Assembly: GCF_030124175.1 (NCBI RefSeq)
Contig: NZ_JASKMT010000004.1
Coordinates: 293,909-357,908 of the forward strand
DNA from: Streptomyces sp. 549
Lineage (GTDB): Bacteria; Actinomycetota; Actinomycetes; Streptomycetales; Streptomycetaceae
DNA length: 64,000 nucleotides
Direction of reading: 5' to 3'
The notes under the pieces are model-generated. The model made no database searches. It was not told the origin of the DNA and was given only the letters and a program-made list of their open reading frames with translations. A program made the position numbers and the translations under genes. Of the stretch, positions 42,908 through 50,601 are shown piece after piece (within the stretch, counting starts at the first letter, position 1; every line of letters begins with the position of its first letter).

Positions 42908-43899
42908 CCGTCAACCTCACCAAACCCGCACCCGCCACGGTGGCAACCGATGTGCCGGTGTTGTCCCGGCCGGAACGGGCGCTGCTGGTCGTGGTCGGCA
43001 TGGCGGCGGTCGGCGTCGGGGCCCTGGGCCTGGCGTCGTCGTTCGACTCGGTGTCCGCCGCAGCCGCCCGGTGGGGCTTCGGCTCCCCGTGGATGCTGCC
43101 GGTCGGCATCGACATCGCCATCCCGGTGTTCACCGCTGCCAACCTGCTGCTTATCCGGATGAACATGCCGCTGGGCTGGGTGCGGTTCGTGCCCTGGGCG
43201 CTCACAGCAGTCACCTGCTGGCTCAACATCGCCGCCGGTCACTCGCTCTCGGCGAAGGTCGCGCACGCCGCGATGCCACTGCTGTGGGTGGTGCTCTCCG
43301 AGATCGCCGCTCACGTCTACGCATCCCGCATCGGCGCCGTGACCGGCCGCCGTATGGAGAAGATCCGCCGCTCTCGCTGGCTGCTGGCTCCCCTGTCGAC
43401 GTTCGCCCTGTGGCGCCGCATGACGCTGTGGGAGATCACCTCCTATAGCGACGCGCTGGCCCGCGAACGGCAACGCCAGCTCGACCGGGCGGACCTGCGC
43501 CAGCAGCACGGCCGTCGCTGGCGCTCCAAGACACCGCACCGCGCACGCGTACTGCTCAAGCTCGGCGAACTCGCGCCCACCAGCGCCCTGCTGGAGGAGC
43601 GGGACCCGGAACCGCAGCCCGACACCAAGCCGGAGCCGCGTCCGGTCGCCACGGCCAAGCCCCGGCCGCGACGGTCGACGAAGCCGACGCGCAAGGGGGT
43701 GCGCTCGACCGAAGAGCTGCTGCACGAGGCACGCCACGCCACGGCCGAGTGGGCTGACGAGCGGCTGACGGCCGACGCCATCCGTTTGGCGGTCCGCACC
43801 TCCCAGAAGAACGCCCGGCTGTTGCGGGACGCGCTTCGCGCCGAGCGCGCCGAGCGGTCCCGGTTCGGCCGGGACGACGCCGGGGCGGTGGCGGCATGA
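42904..43899 (+). CDS. DUF2637 membrane protein (SpdB-like spread protein)
   Basis: 331 residues. The N-terminal half has four hydrophobic helices (about 27-47, 62-82, 95-112 and 120-140), matching DUF2637, with the GFGSPWMLPVGIDIAIPVF stretch. The C-terminal half is basic and Pro/Arg-rich with a helical end (RSTEELLHEARHATAEWADE), suited to DNA or protein contact. DUF2637 proteins accompany TraB on actinomycete plasmids and are thought to help spread DNA between hyphal compartments. Starts and stops overlap both neighbours by four bases. Confidence 0.85.
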   Translation: MTVNLTKPAPATVATDVPVLSRPERALLVVVGMAAVGVGALGLASSFDSVSAAAARWGFGSPWMLPVGIDIAIPVFTAANLLLIRMNMPLGWVRFVPWALTAVTCWLNIAAGHSLSAKVAHAAMPLLWVVLSEIAAHVYASRIGAVTGRRMEKIRRSRWLLAPLSTFALWRRMTLWEITSYSDALARERQRQLDRADLRQQHGRRWRSKTPHRARVLLKLGELAPTSALLEERDPEPQPDTKPEPRPVATAKPRPRRSTKPTRKGVRSTEELLHEARHATAEWADERLTADAIRLAVRTSQKNARLLRDALRAERAERSRFGRDDAGAVAA

Positions 43900-44687
43900 G
43901 TGCCGGTGGTCATTTGCGGGTGTTGTCGCTGTTCTCGGGGATCGGCGGGTTGGAACTGGGCCTGGAACGCGCGGGGTTGCGTGTGGTGGGCCAGGTGGAG
44001 AGCAACAAGTTCTGCCGGCGCGTGCTGGCACATCACTGGCCGGAGGTAGACCGCCATGACGACGTACGCACCGCCGCCGCCTGGTGGGACTCCCGCCCCC
44101 GACCGCTGGTCGACGTCGTCTGCGGTGGCTACCCCTGCCAGCCCTTCAGCCTCGCCGGTCACCAGCTCGGCACCGCCGACGAACGATGGCTGTGGCCGGC
44201 GATGGCTGACGTGGTGCGCCACGTTCGACCCCGCTACGTCCTCGTGGAGAACGTCGCAGACCTTGTTCGAGATGCCGACGCCTTCGGCTGGATGCTCGGT
44301 GACCTGGCCGCCCTCGGGTTCGATGCGCAATGGGCAGTGCTATCGGCACCCGACTTCGGCGCCCCTCAGGCAGCCCGTGAACGGCTCTACCTCCTGGCCC
44401 ACCCCCCGAGCCTCCATGGGAGCCCACGGCATCGCATGGGCCAGGGCGCAGAGCGGGAAACACCGCTCACAACTGGAGGACTACCTCGCCCACCTGTGGC
44501 TGCGCGACGGCAGACCGCGCACACCTGGCTTGCTGCCGAACCCCACGTGGATCGCCTGGCTCATGGGCTTCCCCACCACGTGGACCAACTTGCCGCCTAC
44601 GGCAACGCCGTCATCCCCACCGCGGCCGAACACCTCGGCCGCCTGATCACCACAGACCACCACCACCGCACCCAACCCCCCACCTGA
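43896..44687 (+). CDS. DNA (cytosine-5) methyltransferase, apparently doubly frameshifted
   Basis: The open frame encodes 263 residues with C5-methyltransferase motifs: I (SLFSGIGGLELGLE), IV (GGYPCQPFS, catalytic cysteine about 82), VI (VENVADL), VIII (AARERLY) and X (AYGNAVIP). Between VIII and X the reading frame loses resemblance to the family. The +1 frame of the same stretch (about 44398-44590) reads WPTPRAS, HRSQLEDYLAHLW and LLPNPTWIAWLMGFP, which is the expected target-recognition region. Two compensating indels are implied, the first probably in the six-C run at 44402-44407. The product may be inactive or altered in specificity. No restriction enzyme gene is adjacent. Confidence 0.8.
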   Translation: MSAGGHLRVLSLFSGIGGLELGLERAGLRVVGQVESNKFCRRVLAHHWPEVDRHDDVRTAAAWWDSRPRPLVDVVCGGYPCQPFSLAGHQLGTADERWLWPAMADVVRHVRPRYVLVENVADLVRDADAFGWMLGDLAALGFDAQWAVLSAPDFGAPQAARERLYLLAHPPSLHGSPRHRMGQGAERETPLTTGGLPRPPVAARRQTAHTWLAAEPHVDRLAHGLPHHVDQLAAYGNAVIPTAAEHLGRLITTDHHHRTQPPT

Positions 44688-44700
44688 CCCGCCACACACC

Positions 44701-44745
44701 GCGGGGCCCGGCCGCCCACCTCTCACAGCGTCGGCCGGGCCCCGC
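44701..44745 (+). terminator. Hairpin between the methyltransferase and traB genes
   Basis: GCGGGGCCCGGCCG (44701-44714) pairs perfectly with CGGCCGGGCCCCGC (44732-44745). It splits the rightward operon, so traB may also need its own promoter or read-through. Confidence 0.8.
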
Positions 44746-44775
44746 CAACCCCTCCACTGATGGGAAGGAATCTCA

Positions 44776-47016
44776 GTGAATCACGCAGATGGCAACGACA
44801 AGGAACGTGAACTGTTCGCCCGGCTCGAAGCCGACTTGGCGGCCGACTCCGGGGCCGACGTGGTCGACCTCGACAAGGCGCGCGACGCCCGTGCCGAGTC
44901 GGGCGACCAGTCGGCCGACTCCGCCCCCGGCTCCGGTGCGTCCGGTCGGGCCGACTCGGCGGCCGGTGGGTCGGCCGACGGGTCGGGGCCGGTGATGGTC
45001 GACGGCCCGGCGCCGGTCGGTCCCGGCTTCATGGAGCGGGTGACGGCTGCGAAGCGGCGCCCGGTGGTCCCGGCGTGGCTGCGGTCGCTCGGTGAGCTGA
45101 AGACGGCCGCCGGATGGGTGGCCGGTCACTACGGCCACCTGACGGCGTATCACTCGCTGCGGGTGCCGGTGTATGCCGGGCGCCTGGCGGTGCACTCGCC
45201 GCGCGGCGCGGCCCGGTTCGTGGGCGGCACGTTGCGGTGGCTGGCCGACCGGGAGGGCGAGCCGGTCCGGCTGGCGGCGGTGCGGCGGGAAGACGCGGTG
45301 GAGTACCTGAAGTTGTCGCGGCAGCGGGACGGCCGGGTGCGGCTGCGGACCCTAGCCATGGTGCTGGCTTCGCTGATCGGAGTCGGTGCGAGTCTGGCCC
45401 TGTACGTGCTCGCCCCGGGGTGGCTTCAGGCGGTTTCGGTGAGCGCGCTGGTGCTGGCGCTGGGCTTCGCCGGCCGTGAGGCGGACGCCCCGATCGTGAC
45501 CCGGGCGGTGGAGCTGCCGCAGGTCTCCCGGCTGACGTCGCAGATCGTGGTGCGGGCGTTCGCGGCACTGGGCATCGCCGAGATCAACAAGCAGGCCAGC
45601 CGCGGTAAGGACGGGGTGGAGTTCAAGGCCCCGATCCAGCGCGACGGCAAAGGCTGGCGCGCCGACCTCGACCTTCCCTACGGCGTGACGGTCTCCGACG
45701 TCCTGGACCGGCGCGAGCGCCTGGCGTCGGGGCTGCGCAAGCCCCTGGGCTGCGTGTGGCCCGAGCCGGTACCCGGCGAGCACACCGGGCGCCTCATGCT
45801 GTGGGTGGGGGACCAGGACATGGCCAAGGCACCGCAGCCCGCGTGGCCGCTGCTGAAGTCGGGCACCACGTCACTGTTCAAGGCCGTCCCGTACGGCACC
45901 GACCCGCGCGGTAGGGCGGTCGGCTTCGACCTGATGTACGCCAACTTCCTCGTTGGTGCGATGCCGGGGCGGGGCAAGACGTTCGCGCTGCGCATCCTGC
46001 TGCTGGCCGCCGCCATGGACCCCACCGCCGAGCTGCACACCTGGGAGTTCAAGGGCACCGGAGACTTCTCCTCCTTCGAGCCGATCTCCCACAGCTACGG
46101 GTCCGGGCCCGGCGACGACGCCACCGTCGAAGGGTGCGTGGACGCGCTGGCTTACGTGTACGGGGAGTTGGACCGTCGGGCGCGGGTCATCAACGGGCTG
46201 CCCAAGGACATCTGCCCGGAGAACAAGGTCACGCCCGAACTCGCGGCCAAGAAGTCCCTGGGGTTGCACCCGCTGGTGATGACCATCGACGAGTGCCAGG
46301 AGGTCTTCACCCACGAACGCCACGGCAAGAAGGCCGCCGAGCTGGCGACGGCCATCATCAAGCGGGGCCGGGCGCTGGGCGTGATTCTGCTGCTGGGCAC
46401 GCAGCGCCCGGACGCCGACTCCCTGCCCAAGGCGATCTCCGCGAACGTCGGCATCCGGTTCTGTCTCCAGGTGATGGGCCAGCCGGAGAACGACATGGTG
46501 CTGGGGACGTCGATGTACAAGAACGGCATCCGCGCCACCTCGTTCACCGCCGATGACCTGGGCATCGGCTACCTGGTGGGCGCCGGTCCCAACGCACAGA
46601 TCGTGCGGTCGTACTACATCGACAACGCCGCCGCCGCGACGCTGTGCGAGCGTGCCCGCACTGCGCGGGCGGTGGCCGGCACCCTGCCCGACCCGGCCAC
46701 GGCCAAGACCGCGAAGCCGGTGGACACGCTGTTGACGGACATCCTCGCGGTGATCCCCGCCAGTGAGACGAAGGTCTGGAACGAGACGGTCGTCGACCGG
46801 CTTGCCGAGCTGCGGCCGGAGAAGTACGGCGACTGGGCGCGGATGGACGGTGAGGAGAAGACGGCCCACCTCACCGCCGCCCTGAAGCCGTACGGGATCA
46901 AGACCGGTCAGGTGGGTCGCCGCGTCAACGGCAAGACCGTCAACCAGCGTGGCGTCACCCGTGCCCACCTCACCGCTGCTGTTGCGGAGCGTGACGAGAA
47001 GCGGGACGCGAGCTGA
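44776..47016 (+). CDS. traB: TraB-like FtsK/SpoIIIE DNA translocase
   Basis: 746 residues. An acidic, Ser/Ala-rich head precedes two close transmembrane helices (about 193-235) and an FtsK-type motor with Walker A GAMPGRGKT (about 393), the following TWEFKGTGDFSSF region and Walker B MTIDECQEVF (about 503). The C-terminus is helical and resembles a winged helix that would read 8-bp recognition repeats, as the gamma domain of TraB does. It should form a hexameric pore that pumps double-stranded DNA into the recipient. Repeats that could be its target lie directly downstream. GGAAGGAA precedes the GTG start. Confidence 0.92.
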   Translation: MNHADGNDKERELFARLEADLAADSGADVVDLDKARDARAESGDQSADSAPGSGASGRADSAAGGSADGSGPVMVDGPAPVGPGFMERVTAAKRRPVVPAWLRSLGELKTAAGWVAGHYGHLTAYHSLRVPVYAGRLAVHSPRGAARFVGGTLRWLADREGEPVRLAAVRREDAVEYLKLSRQRDGRVRLRTLAMVLASLIGVGASLALYVLAPGWLQAVSVSALVLALGFAGREADAPIVTRAVELPQVSRLTSQIVVRAFAALGIAEINKQASRGKDGVEFKAPIQRDGKGWRADLDLPYGVTVSDVLDRRERLASGLRKPLGCVWPEPVPGEHTGRLMLWVGDQDMAKAPQPAWPLLKSGTTSLFKAVPYGTDPRGRAVGFDLMYANFLVGAMPGRGKTFALRILLLAAAMDPTAELHTWEFKGTGDFSSFEPISHSYGSGPGDDATVEGCVDALAYVYGELDRRARVINGLPKDICPENKVTPELAAKKSLGLHPLVMTIDECQEVFTHERHGKKAAELATAIIKRGRALGVILLLGTQRPDADSLPKAISANVGIRFCLQVMGQPENDMVLGTSMYKNGIRATSFTADDLGIGYLVGAGPNAQIVRSYYIDNAAAATLCERARTARAVAGTLPDPATAKTAKPVDTLLTDILAVIPASETKVWNETVVDRLAELRPEKYGDWARMDGEEKTAHLTAALKPYGIKTGQVGRRVNGKTVNQRGVTRAHLTAAVAERDEKRDAS

Positions 47017-47024
47017 CCCGCCGG

Positions 47025-47116
47025 GGCCGCTAACGCTAGCGCCCACACCTGCTAGCGCTAGCGGCCCCGATAGCGGCCCACACCCCATCTGATCAGGCCG
47101 CTATCGGCTAGCGGCC
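47025..47116. repeat. Cluster of five TAGCGGCC 8-mers: candidate TraB target (clt/TRS)
   Basis: TAGCGGCC occurs at 47059-47066, 47071-47078 and 47109-47116, and its inverse GGCCGCTA at 47025-47032 and 47096-47103, all within 92 bp right after traB. Part of the array also forms an imperfect hairpin (47023-47067). In other Streptomyces elements TraB binds 8-bp repeats in clt next to its gene. The function here is inferred. Confidence 0.65.
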
Positions 47117-47157
47117 CACCTGCGCAAACCCTCGAAACCGGCCCGTGGAGGCACCCC

Positions 47158-47409
47158 GTGACCCCCGTGCTCCTTGCTATCGCCTGCCTGACCGCCGTCA
47201 CCCTCGGTTACGGACTTCTGTGTGCGGTCTCGCCGTTCGGCGACTGCCGCCGCTGCCGGGGCTTCGGCTACCGGCTCACCACCGACCGACGCGGACGCAC
47301 CCGGCCCGGCCGCCTCTGCCGCCGCTGCCGGGGCGACCGCAAACGCATCCGCTTCGGCCGCCACCTCTACAACATCGCCGCCCGCCTCCACCGCGACGGC
47401 ACCCGCTGA
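47158..47409 (+). CDS. Small membrane protein with a CxxC-CxxC zinc ribbon
   Basis: 83 residues from GTG 47158, GGAGG about six bases upstream. One N-terminal helix (about 3-22) precedes a cytoplasmic ribbon with DCRRCRGFGYRLTT and LCRRCRGDRKR, likely zinc-binding, and a basic end. Similar short helix-plus-DnaJ-like-zinc-ribbon genes are frequent on actinomycete elements. Function unknown; it is expected to act with the transfer apparatus. Confidence 0.68.
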   Translation: MTPVLLAIACLTAVTLGYGLLCAVSPFGDCRRCRGFGYRLTTDRRGRTRPGRLCRRCRGDRKRIRFGRHLYNIAARLHRDGTR

Positions 47410-47432
47410 CCCCACGAAAGGACACACCTGCC

Positions 47433-47621
47433 ATGGCCGTGACCATCTCCCTCGCACTCCTCTTCGGAGCACTCCTCGCGATGCTGCTCAAGACCCGCAG
47501 CCTCAGCGCCGGATCGGCGTTCGTCGCCGTCGGCTTCGGCTACTTCCTCGCCGCTACCGGCGCCGCTGGGCCCATCAACGACTTCACCGCCGCCGTCATC
47601 ACCGCCATCCCCGACCTGTGA
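47433..47621 (+). CDS. Small two-helix membrane protein (Spd-like)
   Basis: 62 residues: helices at about 4-20 (ISLALLFGALLAMLLK) and about 27-45 (AFVAVGFGYFLAATGAA), then a short amphipathic end INDFTAAVITAIPDL. AAAGGA lies upstream. Size, topology and position between traB and rep genes resemble spread proteins. No sequence family is recognised. Confidence 0.65.
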   Translation: MAVTISLALLFGALLAMLLKTRSLSAGSAFVAVGFGYFLAATGAAGPINDFTAAVITAIPDL

Positions 47622-47632
47622 GGAGCACCCCC

Positions 47633-47827
47633 GTGCCCGACCACATCACCCTGATGGCCGCCGGAGAACTGCGCGACGCGCTGGCCGCCCTGCGCCACGG
47701 CGACAAGGCCGCAGCCGCCCACGCACTCGCCTCCATCGACCCCACCTCATGGGCCGCCATCGAACACCGGATGGCCGCCCTCGGCGGCAACCTCGCAGCC
47801 CTGATCAACCACACCGAAGAGAGCTGA
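47633..47827 (+). CDS. Small soluble AICE protein (64 aa)
   Basis: From GTG 47633 (GAGGAG about six bases upstream, overlapping the previous stop region) to 47827. All-helical in appearance: LMAAGELRDALAALRHGDKAAAAH and IEHRMAALGGNLAALINH. No family recognised. It is tightly spaced with both neighbours and so probably part of the same operon. Confidence 0.62.
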   Translation: MPDHITLMAAGELRDALAALRHGDKAAAAHALASIDPTSWAAIEHRMAALGGNLAALINHTEES

Positions 47828-47828
47828 C

Positions 47829-48299
47829 ATGTTCGAGATCCGCATCATCTGCGACCCCGCCGACGCGGAACGCATCACCACGGCGCTGAGCGGCACCTTC
47901 ACCACTGGCGCGGTACGGCGCATGCCCTCCCGAAACAGCGAGATGGACCGTCTGTACGTCACCGCTGACCACCGGCCGGACGCCGCCGCACAGTGGCCGG
48001 CGCCGGAAGCGGCCTACGCCGCCGCTCCCAGCATCATCCGCGAGATCGGGTGGACCGCCGACGCGGCAGCCCAGCGGCCGTTCGGTACCACGCTCGACCG
48101 TGAGTTCTGGCTGCGCAAGGCCGCAGTCCTGGACCGCATTGCCCTCACCGCGGAACGGGACGACACCAGCGGCGACACGGCTGACGTCGCCACGAAAGCG
48201 GCCCGGCGACTGATGGAGCTGGACAACGTCGGCAACCTCTGCGACCCGCGCGGCTACGTCCGCCACCAGTACGCCGCCTGGATCGCCAACAACCAGTAG
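47829..48299 (+). CDS. AICE protein of unknown function (156 aa)
   Basis: It starts one base after the previous stop. The first half (FEIRIICDPADAERITTALSGTF, RLYVTADHRP) has alternating strand/helix character like a small ferredoxin-like fold. The second half is helical (REFWLRKAAVLDRIALTAE, ATKAARRLMELDNVGN) and ends in a conserved-looking CDPRGYVRHQYAAWI. I recognise the combination from streptomycete mobile elements but know no function. Confidence 0.65.
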   Translation: MFEIRIICDPADAERITTALSGTFTTGAVRRMPSRNSEMDRLYVTADHRPDAAAQWPAPEAAYAAAPSIIREIGWTADAAAQRPFGTTLDREFWLRKAAVLDRIALTAERDDTSGDTADVATKAARRLMELDNVGNLCDPRGYVRHQYAAWIANNQ

Positions 48300-48305
48300 C
48301 TATGC

Positions 48306-48348
48306 CCGGAGCGGCGGTCACCCGGCCAAGGAACGCCCGCCGCTCCGG
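48306..48348 (+). promoter_or_regulatory. Structured leader, copy 2 (before the replication gene)
   Basis: CCGGAGCGGCGG (48306-48317) pairs perfectly with CCGCCGCTCCGG (48337-48348). The 19-nt loop holds the block CCCGGCCAAGGAACGCC (48321-48337) shared with the leader at 41907-41945. The downstream stretches also match (CTCCCTGCCC-like, then ACAGGAG). Confidence 0.6.
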
Positions 48349-48387
48349 TCTCCCTGCCCGTTCATCACAGAACAGGAGACCTCCAGG

Positions 48388-50187
48388 ATGACAGCAAACC
48401 CCGCAGACCGGCAGGACGGCACGGTGCTGCCGCTGCACGGTCCGGGCGAAGCCAGCCGCAACGCTCCCCCGCAGGACCTGGACGCGGAACAGTCCGTGCT
48501 CGGCGCCATGCTGCTGTCCGAGGCAGCCGTCACCGACGTGGCCGCCACCATGGACCCGGCCGACCACTACCGGCCGGCGCACGAGACGATCCACCGGGCG
48601 ATTCAGCAGCTGCACGACGAGGGTCAGGCCGTCGACCCGATCACCTTGACCCGCCACCTGGAACAGAGCGGCGACCTGAACCGGGTCGGTGGCCCCGGCT
48701 ACCTGCACTCGCTGGTCAACGCGGTGCCCAGCGCCAGCCACGCCGAGTACTACGCCGAGATCGTCCGGGACAAGGCCGAACGCCGCCGCCTGATCGAGAC
48801 CGGTAGCCGCATCGTGCAAGCGGCATCCGCACCTGATGCCGACGCCAGCCAGGTGCGCGCCGCGATCCTTGCCGAGGTGGCCACCCTCACGGTCCAGGAC
48901 CGCGCCAACGGCCCTGAGACCGACGACGCGCCGGACGGCCCGCCCAACCCGCTCTACGACCCGCAGAACGGCATCCGGCGCCCCCACCGGCCCGGACCGA
49001 CGCCGCACCCGGACGTGTTCTCCGGCTGGGTCGGTGAGACGGTCCGGGAGCTGGACGGCACCACCGAGGCGGACCCCGTGGCGGTGCTGGTGAACCTGCT
49101 CTCAGCGGCCGGCGCGGTCATCGGCCGTCGCCCGCACGTCATGGTGGGCAACGACCGGCACCCCTGCCTGATCTGGGCACTGACCATCGGCCCCACCTCG
49201 ACCGGCCGGAAGGGTTCCGCCACGTCCACCGCACGGCGGGTACTGGCGGAAGCCCTGCCCGCGTTCTTCGGGCCTGAGCACACCCCGCGCGGCCTCAACT
49301 CAGGGGAAGGGCTCATCGAGTACGTCAAGGACGACGACAGCGACGACGCCGACCCGGCCAGCGCTGACAAGCGTCTGTGGGTGCTGGAGTCCGAGTACGC
49401 CGTCACGATGAGCCGGGGCCGCCGGGAAGGGAGCAGCCTGCCGGGTGTGCTCCGGCAAGCGTGGGACGGGGACTCGCTCGGCTCGATGGTCCGTGACTCG
49501 CTCAAGGCCACCGACCCGCACATTGCGATCCTCGGTCACATCACGCCCGAAGAGTTCCGCGCCAAGATGCAGGACTCCGAAATGGCCGGCGGCACCTACA
49601 ACAGGTTCCTGCCGATCTTCTGCCACCGGAACCTGATCCTGCCGGGTTCGCGCGGCGCCAACCCGGAACTGGTCAGCAATCTCGCAGGGAGCTGGCGCAC
49701 CGTGCTGGACGACGCCGCCCGGGTCGACACGGTGAAGTTCAGCCCCGACGCCTGGGCCCTCTACTGCGACGTGGTGTATCCCGCCCTCAGCGACGATTCC
49801 GCGGGCGGTGTCATCGCCCAGTTCACGGCTCGTGCCGCTCCCTACGTGCAGCGCGTCGCCATGGTCTACGCCCTGTGCGACCACACCGACACCATCACCG
49901 AGACCCACATGCGCGCTGCCTGGCACCTGCTCGACTACGCCCGCGCGTCCGCCGTGCACCTGCTCGGTCACGTCACCGGAAACCCGAAGGTGAACAAGCT
50001 CTCCGACGCCGTGCGCGCTGCGGGTCCGGACGGACTCAGCGCCGACCAGGTGCGGCGGCTGTTCAAGAACACCACCCGCGCCGAACGCGACCGGCTCACC
50101 GCCGAACTGCTCGACCAGCCCGGCTACGTCCGCACTCAGCGCCCCACGCGTGGCCGCCCCACGACCGTCATCCGCTACGCGGGCTGA
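48388..50187 (+). CDS. AICE replication protein: DnaB N-terminal domain fused to a DUF3987-like ATPase
   Basis: 599 residues. Residues about 28-125 are a clear DnaB_N (primase-interaction) domain: PPQDLDAEQSVLGAMLL, HETIHRAIQQLHDEGQAVDPITL, YLHSLVNAVPSASHAEYYAEIV. The rest resembles DUF3987, a superfamily-3-like or RecA-like ATPase of mobile elements. It has an atypical P-loop GPTSTGRKGSA (about 268) and a Walker B-like LWVLESEYA. A winged-helix-like end follows (GLSADQVRRLFKNTTRAERDRLTAELL). The gene sits where AICE rep genes lie, before xis-int. The fusion suggests helicase loading or priming in theta replication rather than rolling circle. Confidence 0.78.
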   Translation: MTANPADRQDGTVLPLHGPGEASRNAPPQDLDAEQSVLGAMLLSEAAVTDVAATMDPADHYRPAHETIHRAIQQLHDEGQAVDPITLTRHLEQSGDLNRVGGPGYLHSLVNAVPSASHAEYYAEIVRDKAERRRLIETGSRIVQAASAPDADASQVRAAILAEVATLTVQDRANGPETDDAPDGPPNPLYDPQNGIRRPHRPGPTPHPDVFSGWVGETVRELDGTTEADPVAVLVNLLSAAGAVIGRRPHVMVGNDRHPCLIWALTIGPTSTGRKGSATSTARRVLAEALPAFFGPEHTPRGLNSGEGLIEYVKDDDSDDADPASADKRLWVLESEYAVTMSRGRREGSSLPGVLRQAWDGDSLGSMVRDSLKATDPHIAILGHITPEEFRAKMQDSEMAGGTYNRFLPIFCHRNLILPGSRGANPELVSNLAGSWRTVLDDAARVDTVKFSPDAWALYCDVVYPALSDDSAGGVIAQFTARAAPYVQRVAMVYALCDHTDTITETHMRAAWHLLDYARASAVHLLGHVTGNPKVNKLSDAVRAAGPDGLSADQVRRLFKNTTRAERDRLTAELLDQPGYVRTQRPTRGRPTTVIRYAG

Positions 50188-50409
50188 GGGCGTTAAGGGC
50201 GCAAAGGTCGATAAGCCCACTGACCAGCGGAAGCACGGGGGCGGTAAGGGGCGCGGAAAGAGGGGCGGTAAGTGCAGCGCTCCGCCGGCACCGGGACTTA
50301 CCACCCCCCATACCGCCCTCCTTATCGCACGCGCGAAAGCACAGGTCAGACGGCTTTCCACCCTTACCGCCCTTATCGCTCCGCCTGCGGACACGAACGG
50401 AGAGAAACC
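50188..50409. repeat. Short repeats between rep and xis
   Basis: 222 bp without a gene. GGCGGTAAG occurs at 50240-50248 and 50264-50272, with its inverse CTTACCGCC at 50363-50371. Related TTATCGC and TTAAGGGCGC words lie among them. They could be Xis or Int arm sites, or sites for the replication protein. Confidence 0.5.
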
Positions 50410-50601
50410 GTGCGTCTCCCCGCAACCTGCGAGGCAGTCACCGTGCCCGAAGCGATGGCCGCGCTGCGGATCAGCCGGAACAAGATCTACGACCTCATGC
50501 GCACCGGACAGTTGCGCAGCTTCACCATCGGCCGGGCCCGGCGCATCCCGGCCGACGAGATCAGCACGTTCATGCGCAAGCGAATGGAGGATGCAGCCTG
50601 A
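50410..50601 (+). CDS. xis: Excisionase, MerR-type HTH_17
   Basis: 63 residues from GTG 50410. One HTH_17 domain: TVPEAMAALRISRNKIYDLMRTGQLRSFTIGRARRIPADEISTFMRK. It is the usual AICE excisionase, bending DNA so the integrase can recombine attL with attR. CGGAGAG precedes the GTG. The stop shares a base with the integrase start (TGATG), so expression is coupled. The longer open frame upstream is not coding. Confidence 0.92.
   Translation: MRLPATCEAVTVPEAMAALRISRNKIYDLMRTGQLRSFTIGRARRIPADEISTFMRKRMEDAA

Noticed and set aside
44056..44646. A separate gene in the +1 frame of the methyltransferase
   Set aside because: Only its middle looks like protein, and that part belongs to the methyltransferase target-recognition region; it is evidence of frameshifts, not of another gene.
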